A stretch of 64,000 nucleotides of DNA from Prochlorococcus sp. AG-424-P18 (GCA_003213235.1 QCNJ01000007.1:1-64000), one strand, 5' to 3'. Shown: positions 38,909 through 48,438, counted from the first letter of the stretch. Program-made: numbers and translations. Notes: generated by a model not told the origin, from the letters alone.

Positions 38909-39508
38909 CTAATTATTTTTAGATAAATCTTTTTCAATAACTTGGTAATTTATTAATTTCAAAGAATTTCCATCTCTGATGACATCTAAACTTACAAAAC
39001 TATTAAGAAGTTCAAGAGAAAGCTCTCCTTTAATGACTAATTTGAAATTTTTATTTTTTAGATTCTTTAACTTTGGGGCAGAACAGATCTTAATCACTAT
39101 TTCTTTCTTAGGAGTATTTACAAAAACCAATTTCCCTCTGATGGAAAAATAATTATCTTTTAAATCTAATTCCTCTAGTAATTTCGAAAAATTTGTTTTT
39201 GAAGAATTATTTTGAAAATCATTAAGCTGATAAGGATCCCAGATGCCTGCGACCTGTAAATGCAAGGTTTGTGTATTTTTATTCTTTGGATAAACAATCC
39301 AAAAATAACTTTTGTTTAGATCAATGTGCTTCTTTAAAAGAGATAATGTTTTTCCTAAGACTACTGTTTCAATTTTTTCACCATTTTTATCAGTTAAAAA
39401 GCCTCTATTTAATTGCTTACTATCATTGGGAACAAATTTACCATTAACGATACCAATTGCCCTGTATTGCAATCGATTAGAAACTTTTGGAATAGGATTT
39501 TTTAACAT
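38909..39508 (-). CDS. Conserved cyanobacterial protein, unknown
   Basis: A 199-residue protein that starts with NRLQYRAIGIVNGKFVPNDS and contains SYFWIVYPKNK, a pattern I associate with a conserved cyanobacterial family of unknown function. It is basic, lacks a signal peptide or membrane helix and has beta-rich character. Residue distribution suggests a cytoplasmic, possibly RNA- or ribosome-related protein, but nothing decides this. It lies between larC and a small exported protein on the same strand. Confidence 0.75.
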   Translation of the reverse strand: MLKNPIPKVSNRLQYRAIGIVNGKFVPNDSKQLNRGFLTDKNGEKIETVVLGKTLSLLKKHIDLNKSYFWIVYPKNKNTQTLHLQVAGIWDPYQLNDFQNNSSKTNFSKLLEELDLKDNYFSIRGKLVFVNTPKKEIVIKICSAPKLKNLKNKNFKLVIKGELSLELLNSFVSLDVIRDGNSLKLINYQVIEKDLSKNN

Positions 39509-39546
39509 ATTAAAATTTGAAGTAACAATTTATCGTATTAATTTTC

Positions 39547-39846
39547 TTATTTTTCCTCCAAACTACTGAAGGACTCTAACGCATCGTCTATAGCGTCAGA
39601 GGGATTAGTGGCATCATTCAAGCTATTGTATCTCCTAATCATTTCCACAATTTCATAAGGATTAGTTGGAAAAACTGAACTATCCTCGTCTGTTTTAGTT
39701 GAGTTATCAATTTGCAATTCCTCAAAAGCATATTCAGCATTTAAGGAGTAAAGTTTTAAAGGAATTAGAGTGATTAGAAAAACGAATAAAGTTATTTGTT
39801 TAAATTGTTTTTTGAAAAAAGGTAATTTCATTTTATTTAATTTCAA
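39547..39846 (-). CDS. Small exported protein, unknown
   Basis: A 99-residue protein with a signal peptide: a basic start (KFFKKQFK type, 7-15), a hydrophobic core at about 17-32 and a likely cut near LNA (about 35-37). The mature part of about 60 residues is acidic and helical (NPYEIVEMIRRYNSL, then AIDDALESF). I do not recognise a family. It stands 38 bases upstream of the previous gene on the minus strand and diverges from xth. Confidence 0.7.
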   Translation of the reverse strand: MKLNKMKLPFFKKQFKQITLFVFLITLIPLKLYSLNAEYAFEELQIDNSTKTDEDSSVFPTNPYEIVEMIRRYNSLNDATNPSDAIDDALESFSSLEEK

Positions 39847-39902
39847 TATACTTTTATTCCAAAAATTTTTGCTACTTTAATTTTACATAATTTAGTAAAA
39901 AA

Positions 39903-40748
39903 TTGTTAATAGCAACTTGGAATGTTAACTCTATAAGAACTAGGCTTACGCAAATAATAGATTGGATCAATCAAGTCCATCCAGATGTTCTATGTTTGCA
40001 AGAAACAAAAGTGACTGATGATAGTTTTCCCTGTGAACCTTTCAGTAAATTAGGATATTTTGTAGAGGTTTTCGGACAAAAGTCCTACAATGGCGTAGCT
40101 ATTATTTCTAAAGTAAAACCAGAAAATGTTAAGAAGGGGTTTTACGATTGTACCGACTGCGATCAAAATATCGAAATTTTCCAGAATCAAAAAAGATTAA
40201 TTTCAGGAGAAATTTATGGTATAAGGTTCATCAATGTCTATGTACCTAATGGCTCATCATTAGAATCCGATAAGTTTGAATACAAAATTAATTGGTTGAG
40301 TTGTTTAGCTTCTTTTTTGGATGAGCAAGAAAAAAAAGGAGAATTAATTTGTCTAATGGGTGATTTTAATATTGCTCCATCTAATTTAGATATTCATGAT
40401 CCCAAAAAATATGAAGGAGGAATAATGGCATCTAAAAAAGAGAGAAATGCACTAAATAATGTTCTGAAAGGAAGATTTATAGATTCTTTTAGGATTTTTG
40501 AGAAAAGCACTGGTCATTGGAGTTGGTGGGATTACCGTAATAACGCATATGAATTAAATAAAGGTTGGAGAATAGACCATATTTACATCAGCAGAGAACT
40601 ATCATCAAAACTTAAAAGCTCAGTCATAGACAGCTTACCCAGGGGGAATTTACGGCCAAGTGATCACGCTCCAGTGATGATTGATCTAGACTTGGATGAT
40701 GCTAATTTAGATTTTTTTGAAGATGATGATAATTTTTTAGAAATATAA
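39903..40748 (+). CDS. xth: Exodeoxyribonuclease III
   Basis: A 281-residue AP endonuclease/3'-5' exonuclease of the EEP superfamily. Motifs: TWNVNSIRTRL, LQETK, the NVYVPNGS segment, MGDFNIAP, RIDHIYIS and SDHAPV with the catalytic His. It acts in base-excision repair. The start is TTG at 39903, giving the usual MLIATWNVNS opening. The acidic C-terminal tail (DDANLDFFEDDD) is an unusual extension. The start is 56 bases from the divergent exported-protein gene. Confidence 0.95.
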   Translation: MLIATWNVNSIRTRLTQIIDWINQVHPDVLCLQETKVTDDSFPCEPFSKLGYFVEVFGQKSYNGVAIISKVKPENVKKGFYDCTDCDQNIEIFQNQKRLISGEIYGIRFINVYVPNGSSLESDKFEYKINWLSCLASFLDEQEKKGELICLMGDFNIAPSNLDIHDPKKYEGGIMASKKERNALNNVLKGRFIDSFRIFEKSTGHWSWWDYRNNAYELNKGWRIDHIYISRELSSKLKSSVIDSLPRGNLRPSDHAPVMIDLDLDDANLDFFEDDDNFLEI

Positions 40749-40901
40749 ATAAAGTGAATAGAATTTTTAAATATCTGAAAACACTTATTAATAAAGACTT
40801 ATTTAGAGTTAACTTAATTTTTATTGCTATTTCCCAAAAATAAATTATTTACAATCCAAACTATCGCAATAAAAATATCATAATGTAGAATTTCAATCTG
40901 A

Positions 40902-40930
40902 TTGACAAAATTTTTACTTATTTCTAATTT
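40902..40930 (+). promoter_or_regulatory. Predicted sigma-70 promoter of hemL
   Basis: A full consensus -35 box TTGACA (40902-40907) is separated by 17 bases from TAATTT (40925-40930), ending 43 bases before the hemL GTG start. Such a complete -35 box is uncommon in this AT-rich sequence. The match is from sequence only. The rest of the 225-base gap before hemL holds no convincing gene. Confidence 0.55.
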
Positions 40931-40973
40931 AGAACATGACAAAATTTTTCACAAAGCTTTCTTTACTTAAATT

Positions 40974-42275
40974 GTGACTGACATATTAAATTGCCCCCAA
41001 TCAGAAGAAGTTTTCTCCGCTGCCCAAGATTTAATGCCCGGGGGTGTTAGCTCTCCAGTAAGAGCTTTTAAGTCTGTTGGAGGACAGCCAATTGTCTTTG
41101 ATAGAGTGAAAGGGCCTTTTGCTTGGGATATCGATGGGAATAGATATATTGACTATATAGGCAGTTGGGGTCCAGCTATATGCGGACATGCCCACCCAGA
41201 AGTCATAACTGCATTGCAGGAAGCCATAGAGAAAGGTACCAGCTTTGGGGCTCCCTGCGTTTTAGAGAACAAACTTGCCGAGATGGTTATAGATGCTGTT
41301 CCATCTGTAGAAATGGTTAGATTTGTGAATAGTGGGACTGAAGCATGTATGGCTGTTTTAAGGCTTATGAGAGCTTTCACTGGAAGAGATAAAGTGATTA
41401 AATTTGACGGTTGTTATCACGGTCATGCAGATATGTTTTTGGTAAAAGCAGGATCAGGTGTAGCTACGCTTGGATTACCCGATTCTCCGGGAGTTCCAAG
41501 ATCAACAACTGCTAATACATTAACAGCACCCTACAATGATCTTGAAGCAGTAAAAAAATTATTTTCTGAAAATCCTGATGCTATTGCAGGAGTAATTCTT
41601 GAGCCTATTGTTGGTAATGCTGGCTTTATTACCCCTGAACCAGGATTCTTAGAAGGATTAAGAGAATTAACTACTGAGAACGGATCTTTATTGGTTTTTG
41701 ATGAAGTCATGACTGGGTTCAGGATCAGTTACGGTGGTGTCCAAGAAAAATTTGGGGTTACTCCTGACTTAACTACACTTGGAAAAGTAATTGGTGGCGG
41801 CCTACCTGTTGGAGCTTATGGCGGCAAGAAAGAAATAATGTCAATGATCGCTCCTTCAGGACCAGTTTATCAAGCAGGTACTTTGAGCGGGAACCCGCTT
41901 GCAATGACTGCTGGAATAAAAACTCTTGAGCTACTGAAGCAAGAAGGCACTTATGAAAAATTAGATGCAATTACATCTAGATTAATTGAAGGGATAATTC
42001 AATCTGCAGAAAATAATGGAATCGCTATTAATGGAGGGAATGTAAGCGCTATGTTTGGATTTTTCTTATGTGATGGGCCGGTAAGGAATTTTAATGAAGC
42101 AAAAGCAAATGATGCTGAACTTTTTGGAAAGTTGCACAGAGAGATGCTAAAAAGAGGAATATACTTAGCTCCCAGTCCCTTTGAGGCTGGCTTCACTTCA
42201 CTTGCTCATAGTGATGAAGAAATTGATAGAACCATTGAGGCCTTTGATCAAGCCTTTAAAATTATTAAAAGCTAA
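40974..42275 (+). CDS. hemL: Glutamate-1-semialdehyde 2,1-aminomutase
   Basis: A 433-residue PLP enzyme forming 5-aminolevulinate, the entry point to all tetrapyrroles in cyanobacteria. The PLP lysine is K271 ([10 protein letters not shown]). Also seen: [31 protein letters not shown] and DEVMTGFR. Length is normal. The start is GTG at 40974 (MTDILNC), a good fit to the family; a consensus promoter lies just upstream. It converges on the prohibitin-like gene. Confidence 0.97.
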   Translation: MTDILNCPQSEEVFSAAQDLMPGGVSSPVRAFKSVGGQPIVFDRVKGPFAWDIDGNRYIDYIGSWGPAICGHAHPEVITALQEAIEKGTSFGAPCVLENKLAEMVIDAVPSVEMVRFVNSGTEACMAVLRLMRAFTGRDKVIKFDGCYHGHADMFLVKAGSGVATLGLPDSPGVPRSTTANTLTAPYNDLEAVKKLFSENPDAIAGVILEPIVGNAGFITPEPGFLEGLRELTTENGSLLVFDEVMTGFRISYGGVQEKFGVTPDLTTLGKVIGGGLPVGAYGGKKEIMSMIAPSGPVYQAGTLSGNPLAMTAGIKTLELLKQEGTYEKLDAITSRLIEGIIQSAENNGIAINGGNVSAMFGFFLCDGPVRNFNEAKANDAELFGKLHREMLKRGIYLAPSPFEAGFTSLAHSDEEIDRTIEAFDQAFKIIKS

Positions 42276-42315
42276 CTATCTGGTACTTAAAAAATATTTA
42301 AAAATTAAACAATAA

Positions 42316-42343
42316 AAGATAAATAAATTTATTTAATTATCTT
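42316..42343 (-). terminator. Predicted terminator of the prohibitin-like gene
   Basis: An inverted repeat AAGATAA/TTATCTT (42316-42322 and 42337-42343), with an inner TAAA/TTTA stem and a four-base loop, covers the stop codon of the minus-strand gene. On that strand it is followed by a T-rich stretch (RNA: UUUAUUGUUUAAUUUUU). It may also end hemL transcripts. Confidence 0.45.
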
Positions 42344-43140
42344 CTACCACCAACTATTACTGGAGGACTACCTCCTTCAGAACCTGGCAGGCCAGGAACA
42401 ACTTGTGTACTACCATCCCATTTATCTAGAAATAGTTTAAAAAGGACTTGATCGTCAAGACTTCTATTAAGTGTTTCGTACCTAAGAGCTTCTTGTTCTG
42501 CGATTTCCACTTCTGTTTTTGCTCTTAAAAGCTGCTGACCAGCTATTTGTTTTTGTTCGATAGCAGCTCTATATTCCTCTGCAATCTCTAATCCAGTAAG
42601 ATCTAAACTTTTAACATCTACATAATCAAATGAATTTAATTCTTGAGCGACAGTATCACCAACTTTTTCTGAAATTACTGCAAATTCAGTAGCGATTGTC
42701 TCTAGCTCATATTGAGAAAATACTGATTTAAGAGCTTTAAGTAAAGATGGTTGAACAATTTTTTGATAAACATCACTATTTCTACTAGCAATTGTGGCAA
42801 AAATTCTTCCAGCTTCATTAGGTTTTACAGAATATTTAACTGTAGCTGTAGCTCTTATTACTTGAAGATCTTTTGTAAGAGTTTCAAACTTTTCGGGTTG
42901 AACTTGAGTTTTTATATCAAATGGATATACAGACTGAACAAATGGAAGTTTAAAATTTAAACCAGCTCTTCTAGAGGGACCACTTACTTTCCCTAGTGTT
43001 GTTACAACTGCAACTTGTCCAGAGGGGACAACAAAAAGAGACTGTGTAAGCAAAAGAAACCCTGTAAAAGAAAGTACAATCAAAAGGGTTGTCGTTCCAC
43101 CAGGACCTGTAGGCGTTACATTTTTAAAAGATGTTGACAT
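42337..43140 (-). CDS. Prohibitin / band-7 family protein
   Basis: A 267-residue SPFH/band-7 protein with one N-terminal membrane helix (about 16-38) followed by the FVVPSGQVAVVTTLGKV start of the SPFH domain, a long helical segment with QKQIAGQQLL and EVEIAEQEALRYE, and a glycine-rich tail. Prohibitin-like proteins form large membrane rings and in cyanobacteria accompany FtsH proteases and photosystem repair. I choose the ATG at 43140 (MSTSFKN); an in-frame ATG seven codons upstream (43161) adds only a basic stretch. Confidence 0.9.
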   Translation of the reverse strand: MSTSFKNVTPTGPGGTTTLLIVLSFTGFLLLTQSLFVVPSGQVAVVTTLGKVSGPSRRAGLNFKLPFVQSVYPFDIKTQVQPEKFETLTKDLQVIRATATVKYSVKPNEAGRIFATIASRNSDVYQKIVQPSLLKALKSVFSQYELETIATEFAVISEKVGDTVAQELNSFDYVDVKSLDLTGLEIAEEYRAAIEQKQIAGQQLLRAKTEVEIAEQEALRYETLNRSLDDQVLFKLFLDKWDGSTQVVPGLPGSEGGSPPVIVGGRR

Positions 43141-43249
43141 TAAATTTTTTCTTTTAATCAATCATATTTAATCTAATTAATTAGTGCACTAATAAGAATT
43201 TAATTAAAATAATTTTTTAATAATTGAAAAAAGATAACTATATTTTGTA

Positions 43250-43456
43250 TTAGATATTTGATTTAAATTCTTGCAAAAGTTGTAAATAAAGGTCCTCATC
43301 TATCTCTCTAATGTCATACTCAGAAGGCAAAACACCGTGCTTATGCTCATGAACTGCCATCCAACAAAATTTCTCAATTTCGCCACTTGAAAAACGAGGA
43401 TATTCTTTTACTTTTTTCAATAGTGTTTCAATAAGTGATTCTGAATAATCTTCCAT
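43250..43456 (-). CDS. Small acidic protein, unknown
   Basis: A 68-residue acidic, soluble protein with no signal or membrane helix. It has two possible helices and a central HEHKHG segment with histidines that could bind metal, but I recognise no family. It lies between the prohibitin-like gene and yajQ on the same strand and sits in an otherwise empty gap, which supports a real gene. Confidence 0.65.
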   Translation of the reverse strand: MEDYSESLIETLLKKVKEYPRFSSGEIEKFCWMAVHEHKHGVLPSEYDIREIDEDLYLQLLQEFKSNI

Positions 43457-43481
43457 ATTTAGGACAATTTTACATAAGATC

Positions 43482-43979
43482 TTATCTAAAGTTATTAGCC
43501 TTTAGGGGAATATTCAAAGACTCTTCTAAGTCACTTAGAATTTTTATTGCCAGTTGAAGATCATTTTTGCTCTTACTTGAGACTCTAAGAGTTTCTCCGT
43601 TGATACTGACATTAATTTTTTTTATTTGATCTCTAATATTTTTACTAATTTTTTTTGCTATTTCTTGTTTAATTCCCTGTTTTAATAGGATTGTCTGTTT
43701 CACTTTATTACCACTCACTACCTCAATATCACCGTAGTCAAAAATTTTTAAAGATAAGTTTCTTTTTATTGCCTTTTGTCTAATTATGTCATTAACAGCA
43801 TTTAAGGTAAGTTCACTATTAGTCGTTATAAAGATATTTTCTTTCTCTAAATCAACTTCCGTATCTGTGGCTTTCAAATCATATCGCTGAGAAATTTCTC
43901 TTTTTACTTGATCCAAGGTGTTTACTAATTCCTGTCTCTCAAAATCAGAAACCACATCAAACGAAAAACTTTCTGCCAT
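43482..43979 (-). CDS. YajQ-family nucleotide-binding protein
   Basis: A 165-residue YajQ protein with the FDVVSDFERQELVNTLDQVKREI start and the RYDLK segment, both conserved in the family. YajQ proteins have two ferredoxin-like domains and bind nucleotides such as cyclic di-GMP or tRNA in reported cases. Length is normal. It lies between a small gene and the DprA-like gene on the minus strand. Confidence 0.93.
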   Translation of the reverse strand: MAESFSFDVVSDFERQELVNTLDQVKREISQRYDLKATDTEVDLEKENIFITTNSELTLNAVNDIIRQKAIKRNLSLKIFDYGDIEVVSGNKVKQTILLKQGIKQEIAKKISKNIRDQIKKINVSINGETLRVSSKSKNDLQLAIKILSDLEESLNIPLKANNFR

Positions 43980-44044
43980 CTTAAATTTTTAAAGCTAAAT
44001 ATTATTAGCATAAATCATCTTTTGAAAACGGAAAATTAATTAAT

Positions 44045-44557
44045 TTAATCAAAAAATAATAAACTGACCACTTTCCCCATTTCTTCCGCACATCTACAAC
44101 TATTAAGTAAGGTTTCACTATCGTGGAAAGCAAAACAGATTAATTGATCGCACCTAGTGATAATTTCTTGATTACAAAGACTACTTGCAAGTGGCAAAGG
44201 TAATTCGTCATTTTCACTTTTTTCGACCAAATGCATAACCCTTTCAAGTTGATCCTTTATTTCGGGTATTTGTCTGTCAAGGCTTTGTGGTAGTAAAACA
44301 GTTAATAATGATGGATTAATATCTAATACAGCACGAATAACTGCTGCATTAACCCCTTGAGACCCAGATGTAAGAATATTATGCCCTTCCTCTGCTAAGG
44401 ACCTTGCTATCAACTCGATCAAGTGGATATCGACAACTGGTACATGTCTACTACCTAAAAAAGCAATCCTCCTTTTTCCATTATCTTGGAGTTTTGCAAG
44501 TTCTTGAGCTAAGGCATCCACGCCTTCTGTTGCTGGTAGATCTAAAGAGCGACTCAA
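44045..44557 (-). CDS. DprA-like (DNA recombination-mediator A) Rossmann protein
   Basis: A 170-residue protein with a Rossmann-like fold similar to the DprA/LOG superfamily: RIAFLGSRHVPVVD near 29-42, ILTSGSQGVNAAVIRA near 81-96 (the phosphate-binding region) and a later LLPQSLD. It lacks the extra domains of DprA and is annotated in cyanobacteria as a DNA recombination-mediator protein, though its real role is not established. Its start is 25 bases from the end of the upstream DRTGG gene on the same strand, a conserved-looking pair. Confidence 0.75.
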   Translation of the reverse strand: MSRSLDLPATEGVDALAQELAKLQDNGKRRIAFLGSRHVPVVDIHLIELIARSLAEEGHNILTSGSQGVNAAVIRAVLDINPSLLTVLLPQSLDRQIPEIKDQLERVMHLVEKSENDELPLPLASSLCNQEIITRCDQLICFAFHDSETLLNSCRCAEEMGKVVSLLFFD

Positions 44558-44582
44558 AATAAAATGGTTCCTATATTTGAAA

Positions 44583-45692
44583 TTAGCATTTATCTGAAAA
44601 ATTGCAGGGAAAATCTATCTTTTCGAGAATTCTTTTTAGATTTACATGTTCCTGGACTAATTGGACAGCATAAGAAGCTTTAATGGATTCATGTATTCTG
44701 ACATGGCCAAAAGCTTGTTCAATTATTTCCACGGAGGCAAGAGTATCTAGTTCCACCTTTAGAATTGGCACCTCCAATTCTTCTGCTCTATGAATCAATT
44801 GTGATAGAGGCTCCCCCAAACCAGTTAAAATTAGGCATTGCGTCGAAGCTTCCAAAGCCGCAAGTTGGATATCAGTTCTATCTGCACCAGTAACTACAGC
44901 CATATTTCGTCTTCTTCTAAAAAATTCCATTGCAGAATTTACCCCCATTGCACCAATACTTAATGTCTCAACAAGTAATTGATCTTTTTCAGGGCAACAA
45001 ATTACTTGGGCATCTAGTCTTCTTACAAGCTCTCCAACTGTGACACTTCTTAGTAGTGGTGATTTAGGCATTACTCCAAACACTTCAATATTTAGATCTT
45101 TAAGAGAGGGTATAATTTCATTTTTGACTTTTTCGACTTCTTGAGGCAAAACCCCGTTAAGGACAACTCCTGCCAAATGCTCTCCTAATTGTTTTTTTGC
45201 ATCAAGTAGTGCATCTATGCTTTTACAATCTTCCCATAAGTTTACAATTAAGACTTTCGCATCTAAATTCTTAGCTAGTTGTGGGAGACTTAAACCATAA
45301 ATCATTCCTTCATGCAGACTTCCAGCAGCTTCTAAAATATTTAATCCTTCAAAATCATCTTTAACCAATGCCTCAATTTGATCAAAACCTTTTCCTGGTA
45401 GTAAATCTTTATTAGCAATTCTTTTTTCGGCTGATATATTATCCAACAATCCCACTGAAGAAATTAAATTCTCCTCTTTGATATTTAATGTAGAACCAAT
45501 AAACTTAACATCATCATCTATTAATCCTTCATAAGACATTGAAGGTAGATTAGTAAGTTCGATACATGTTGCTAATGGTTTACCGATGCGTACTTTTTTT
45601 TTCTCATGTAAGAGTCTCTTCGCTATCCCCAGAACCATTGCAGACTTACCACTAAATGGCTCACATGAACCAATTAACAATATATCGCTCAT
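44583..45692 (-). CDS. DRTGG-domain protein with P-loop N-terminus
   Basis: A 369-residue protein of the phosphotransacetylase-like/DRTGG family. The N-terminal BioD-type P-loop (GSCEPFSGKSAMVLG, 7-21) is followed by a CbiP/BioD-like fold, and the C-terminal about 110 residues form a DRTGG domain (VVTGADRTDIQLAALEAS). It has no true acetyltransferase domain. DRTGG domains also occur in phosphotransacetylases and CBS-type regulators, and may bind nucleotides. Function unknown. It is the likely operon partner of the DprA-like gene. Confidence 0.82.
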   Translation of the reverse strand: MSDILLIGSCEPFSGKSAMVLGIAKRLLHEKKKVRIGKPLATCIELTNLPSMSYEGLIDDDVKFIGSTLNIKEENLISSVGLLDNISAEKRIANKDLLPGKGFDQIEALVKDDFEGLNILEAAGSLHEGMIYGLSLPQLAKNLDAKVLIVNLWEDCKSIDALLDAKKQLGEHLAGVVLNGVLPQEVEKVKNEIIPSLKDLNIEVFGVMPKSPLLRSVTVGELVRRLDAQVICCPEKDQLLVETLSIGAMGVNSAMEFFRRRRNMAVVTGADRTDIQLAALEASTQCLILTGLGEPLSQLIHRAEELEVPILKVELDTLASVEIIEQAFGHVRIHESIKASYAVQLVQEHVNLKRILEKIDFPCNFSDKC

Positions 45693-45842
45693 AATTTAAT
45701 CAGTAAAATTATTCTCCATAGATTCAAGATAATATTTTTTTGGAACTAAACAAATATTTATTTATGAGTTTTAATCAAATAAATAAATATTTTTTTGGTA
45801 AATTTATTTTAGTTCTTTGATATTTCATTAAAATAAGGCAAA

Positions 45843-46562
45843 ATGATAAATTCAAAGAGAAACAAAAAGACTATTGGGATTACTGGAGCTTCAGGGGCGC
45901 TAGGAAAAGAACTGACGAAGTTGTTTCGAGAGAAAGGATATAAGGTGATTGGATTTACTCACAGTAAAAATGACTCTAAATTAGATCTTCAATCTCCCAA
46001 TGAATGGATTAAATGGGAATGTGGAAAAGAATCGACATTAAAAAAACATTTAAATAAAATAGATATTTTAATTTTGAATCACGGTATCTACAATCTGAGT
46101 AGAAATAATATGAATTATGAAAATTCAATAGAAATAAATGCATTGAGCCAATTCAAATTATTAAATTTATTTGAAGATATTGCCCGAAGAAATGAGTTAA
46201 ATATAACAAAAGAGATATGGATAAATACATCTGAAGCAGAAATATTGCCAGCCTTTAATCCATCATATGAGATAAGTAAATCCCTGATAGGGCAATTAGT
46301 CTCTTTCAAAAAAAATCTTCTGGACAAAGATACAAAGAATAAACTAATTATTAGAAAAATCATCTTAGGGCCTTTTAAATCAGAACTAAATCCTATCGGA
46401 ATTATGAGTCCCAAATTTGTATCAAAAAAGATTTATGAACTAGCTAATTCCAAAAACTATTTAATAATAATTAGTCCAAACCCTTTAACTTACTTACTTT
46501 TCCCACTGAAAGAATTTTTTAATTTTTTGTATTGCCAAATTATTTATAAATACAAATCTTAG
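45843..46562 (+). CDS. Short-chain dehydrogenase/reductase
   Basis: A 239-residue SDR-family Rossmann protein. It has the NAD(P) motif TGASGALGKEL (14-24), the NHG pattern (LNHGIYN, near 80) and YxxxK as YEISK (near 141). Length is slightly short for a classic SDR, and the C-terminus is hydrophobic (LTYLLFPLKEFFNFLYC), perhaps membrane-associated. The substrate is unknown. It converges on map, with three bases between them. Confidence 0.85.
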   Translation: MINSKRNKKTIGITGASGALGKELTKLFREKGYKVIGFTHSKNDSKLDLQSPNEWIKWECGKESTLKKHLNKIDILILNHGIYNLSRNNMNYENSIEINALSQFKLLNLFEDIARRNELNITKEIWINTSEAEILPAFNPSYEISKSLIGQLVSFKKNLLDKDTKNKLIIRKIILGPFKSELNPIGIMSPKFVSKKIYELANSKNYLIIISPNPLTYLLFPLKEFFNFLYCQIIYKYKS

Positions 46563-46565
46563 AGC

Positions 46566-47405
46566 TTAGAAATCTCTATCTGTCAATATTTCAATCCCAT
46601 CTTTTAAAACAACAATTGTATGCTCCCATTGTGCAGACAATTTTCCATCTTTTGTTATTACAGTCCATCTATCATTTAATGTTTTACAAAATTTAGTTCC
46701 CTCGTTCACTATAGGTTCTACTGCTAATGTCATTCCCTCACGAAGGACCACATTGGGCAATTCTTTGGTCCGGAAATTAAATACCGATGGCTCTTCGTGA
46801 AGATTTCTTCCAACTCCATGCCCTGTATAGTCTTCAACTACACTAAAACCATTTTTTAAAACAATATCCTCAATTTCCCCCGCTACATCGAGAAGAGTAT
46901 TTCCTGCCTTTATTTTCGACAACCCCGCATACAATGCTTTATGAGCTATATCACTAAGATTTTGAGCCTTTGAACTAACTTCCCCTACACAAATTGATAT
47001 ACAACTATCGCCATGGAAGCCGTCTAAATAGGCCCCTGTATCAATTTTTACTAGGTCACCATTTTTAATTATTTTATTTTTATTTGGTATTCCGTGAACA
47101 ACTTCATTATTAATACTAGAACAAATACTAGAGGGGAAACCATGGTAGCCTTTAAAACTTGGCACAGCTCCAAAACTTCTTATCCTTTTTTCTGCGAAAT
47201 CATCTAAATCTTGTGTACTCATACCAGGTTTAATTAGATCATTGATTTCCCTGAGAACTGTTGCTACTATCCTGCTAGATTTTTTCATCAGATTTATTTC
47301 ACGTGCAGACTTTATTTCAATCCCTCTTCTTCTCTGAATAAAAGGAACTTGATCATTAGCCTTAGAATTATTTTTATTTAATAAAAGATCTGCAAAATGT
47401 CTCAT
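46566..47405 (-). CDS. map: Methionine aminopeptidase
   Basis: A 279-residue type I methionine aminopeptidase that trims the start Met from new proteins. Metal ligands are in KIDTGAYLDGFHGDS (two Asp), TGHGVGR (His), AVEPIV (Glu) and WEHTI region (Glu). An N-terminal extension of about 25 residues before the core (RRRGIEIKSAREI) is present. Length is slightly above the minimal type. Confidence 0.96.
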   Translation of the reverse strand: MRHFADLLLNKNNSKANDQVPFIQRRRGIEIKSAREINLMKKSSRIVATVLREINDLIKPGMSTQDLDDFAEKRIRSFGAVPSFKGYHGFPSSICSSINNEVVHGIPNKNKIIKNGDLVKIDTGAYLDGFHGDSCISICVGEVSSKAQNLSDIAHKALYAGLSKIKAGNTLLDVAGEIEDIVLKNGFSVVEDYTGHGVGRNLHEEPSVFNFRTKELPNVVLREGMTLAVEPIVNEGTKFCKTLNDRWTVITKDGKLSAQWEHTIVVLKDGIEILTDRDF

Positions 47406-47500
47406 TGGAATAAATAATAGTAATAGAAAAATATCTTCAAAATAGCCATTATGGACTTGGCTATCTCAAATCTATCAATAACGATGGGAAAGAAACAAAA

Positions 47501-47809
47501 ATGAAAACTTTATTTAATTCTAGGCAATTTCACAAGGCTTTGGCGCCTTGGGTTTTTCTCCCGTTGTTTATGTCTTCAATTACCGGCGTTCTCTATAGGG
47601 TTTCAAAAGATTTATTAGGTTACTCTAGAGAACAAGTTCATTGGTTAATGTCTCTCCATGAGGGAGAATGGCTAGGTGATAATGGGGAATTAATATACGT
47701 AATATTAAATTCCCTTGGAGTTTTATGGATGCTCATAACGGGATTCCAAATGTTTTCAAAAACAATTTCATTTTCCAAAAAGGTTACTAAAGGCGAGTCA
47801 AAAGGTTAA
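47501..47809 (+). CDS. Small PepSY-type membrane protein
   Basis: A 102-residue protein with two membrane helices (about 15-33 and 65-86) and a short loop between them that holds [13 protein letters not shown]. The start ([23 protein letters not shown]) resembles the PepSY-associated TM helix domain found in cyanobacteria. Function unknown. It sits 32 bases before rplS on the same strand. Confidence 0.8.
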   Translation: MKTLFNSRQFHKALAPWVFLPLFMSSITGVLYRVSKDLLGYSREQVHWLMSLHEGEWLGDNGELIYVILNSLGVLWMLITGFQMFSKTISFSKKVTKGESKG

Positions 47810-47841
47810 GATATAAAACTTGTAGGATAAAAAAGACCAAA

Positions 47842-48312
47842 ATGGCTAAAGAGAAACAAGAGAAGGAATTAGAAACCGGCACTAATGCTGACGCATCAGT
47901 TGATGTGGCAGTTGAACAAAAAGCAAAAAACATGGTTTCTAAAACTACGCAAACCTTAAGCGCATCAAATCTTATTAAGGAATTTGAGAACGAACAATTA
48001 AAAAAAGAATTACCTGAAATATATGTTGGGGACACTGTTAAAGTTGGAGTTAAAATTACAGAAGGTAATAAAGAAAGAGTTCAACCTTACGAAGGCGTTG
48101 TAATCGCAAAAAGGCACGGAGGTATTCACCAGACTATTACAGTTAGGAGAATTTTTCAGGGTATAGGTGTTGAAAGAGTATTTATGCTACATAGTCCACA
48201 GGTTGCCTCTCTAAAAGTTGAACGTAGAGGTAAAGTAAGAAGAGCTAAGTTATTCTATCTTAGAGATAGAGTAGGAAAAGCTACTCGCGTAAAACAACGC
48301 TTTGATCGATAA
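47842..48312 (+). CDS. rplS: 50S ribosomal protein L19
   Basis: A 156-residue L19. The conserved core starts near residue 44 and contains [29 protein letters not shown] and [14 protein letters not shown]. It has an N-terminal extension of about 40 polar residues that is not in the E. coli protein (about 115 residues) and is rich in Ala, Glu and Lys. It is followed 53 bases later by tRNA-Trp. Confidence 0.95.
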   Translation: MAKEKQEKELETGTNADASVDVAVEQKAKNMVSKTTQTLSASNLIKEFENEQLKKELPEIYVGDTVKVGVKITEGNKERVQPYEGVVIAKRHGGIHQTITVRRIFQGIGVERVFMLHSPQVASLKVERRGKVRRAKLFYLRDRVGKATRVKQRFDR

Positions 48313-48365
48313 AGTTGTAAATTAATCAACTTATTGGTCACAAAGACGCTTATAATTATTTAAAT

Positions 48366-48438
48366 GCGTCGTTAGTTCAGTTGGTAGAACGCAGGTCTCC
48401 AAAACCTGATGTCGGGGGTTCAAGTCCTCCACGACGCG
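48366..48438 (+). tRNA. trnW: tRNA-Trp (anticodon CCA)
   Basis: A 73-base cloverleaf: acceptor stem gcgtcgt/acgacgc with discriminator g, D-arm gttcagttggtagaac, anticodon stem caggt/acctg around ctCCAaa, and T-arm ggggg-ttcaagt-cctcc. The 3' CCA is not encoded and must be added. It lies between rplS and a small gene. Confidence 0.95.

Noticed and set aside
40754..40843. A 29-codon GTG-start frame after xth
   Set aside because: Lys/Ile/Asn-rich, as any frame in AT-rich DNA would be, with no ribosome binding site or motif.
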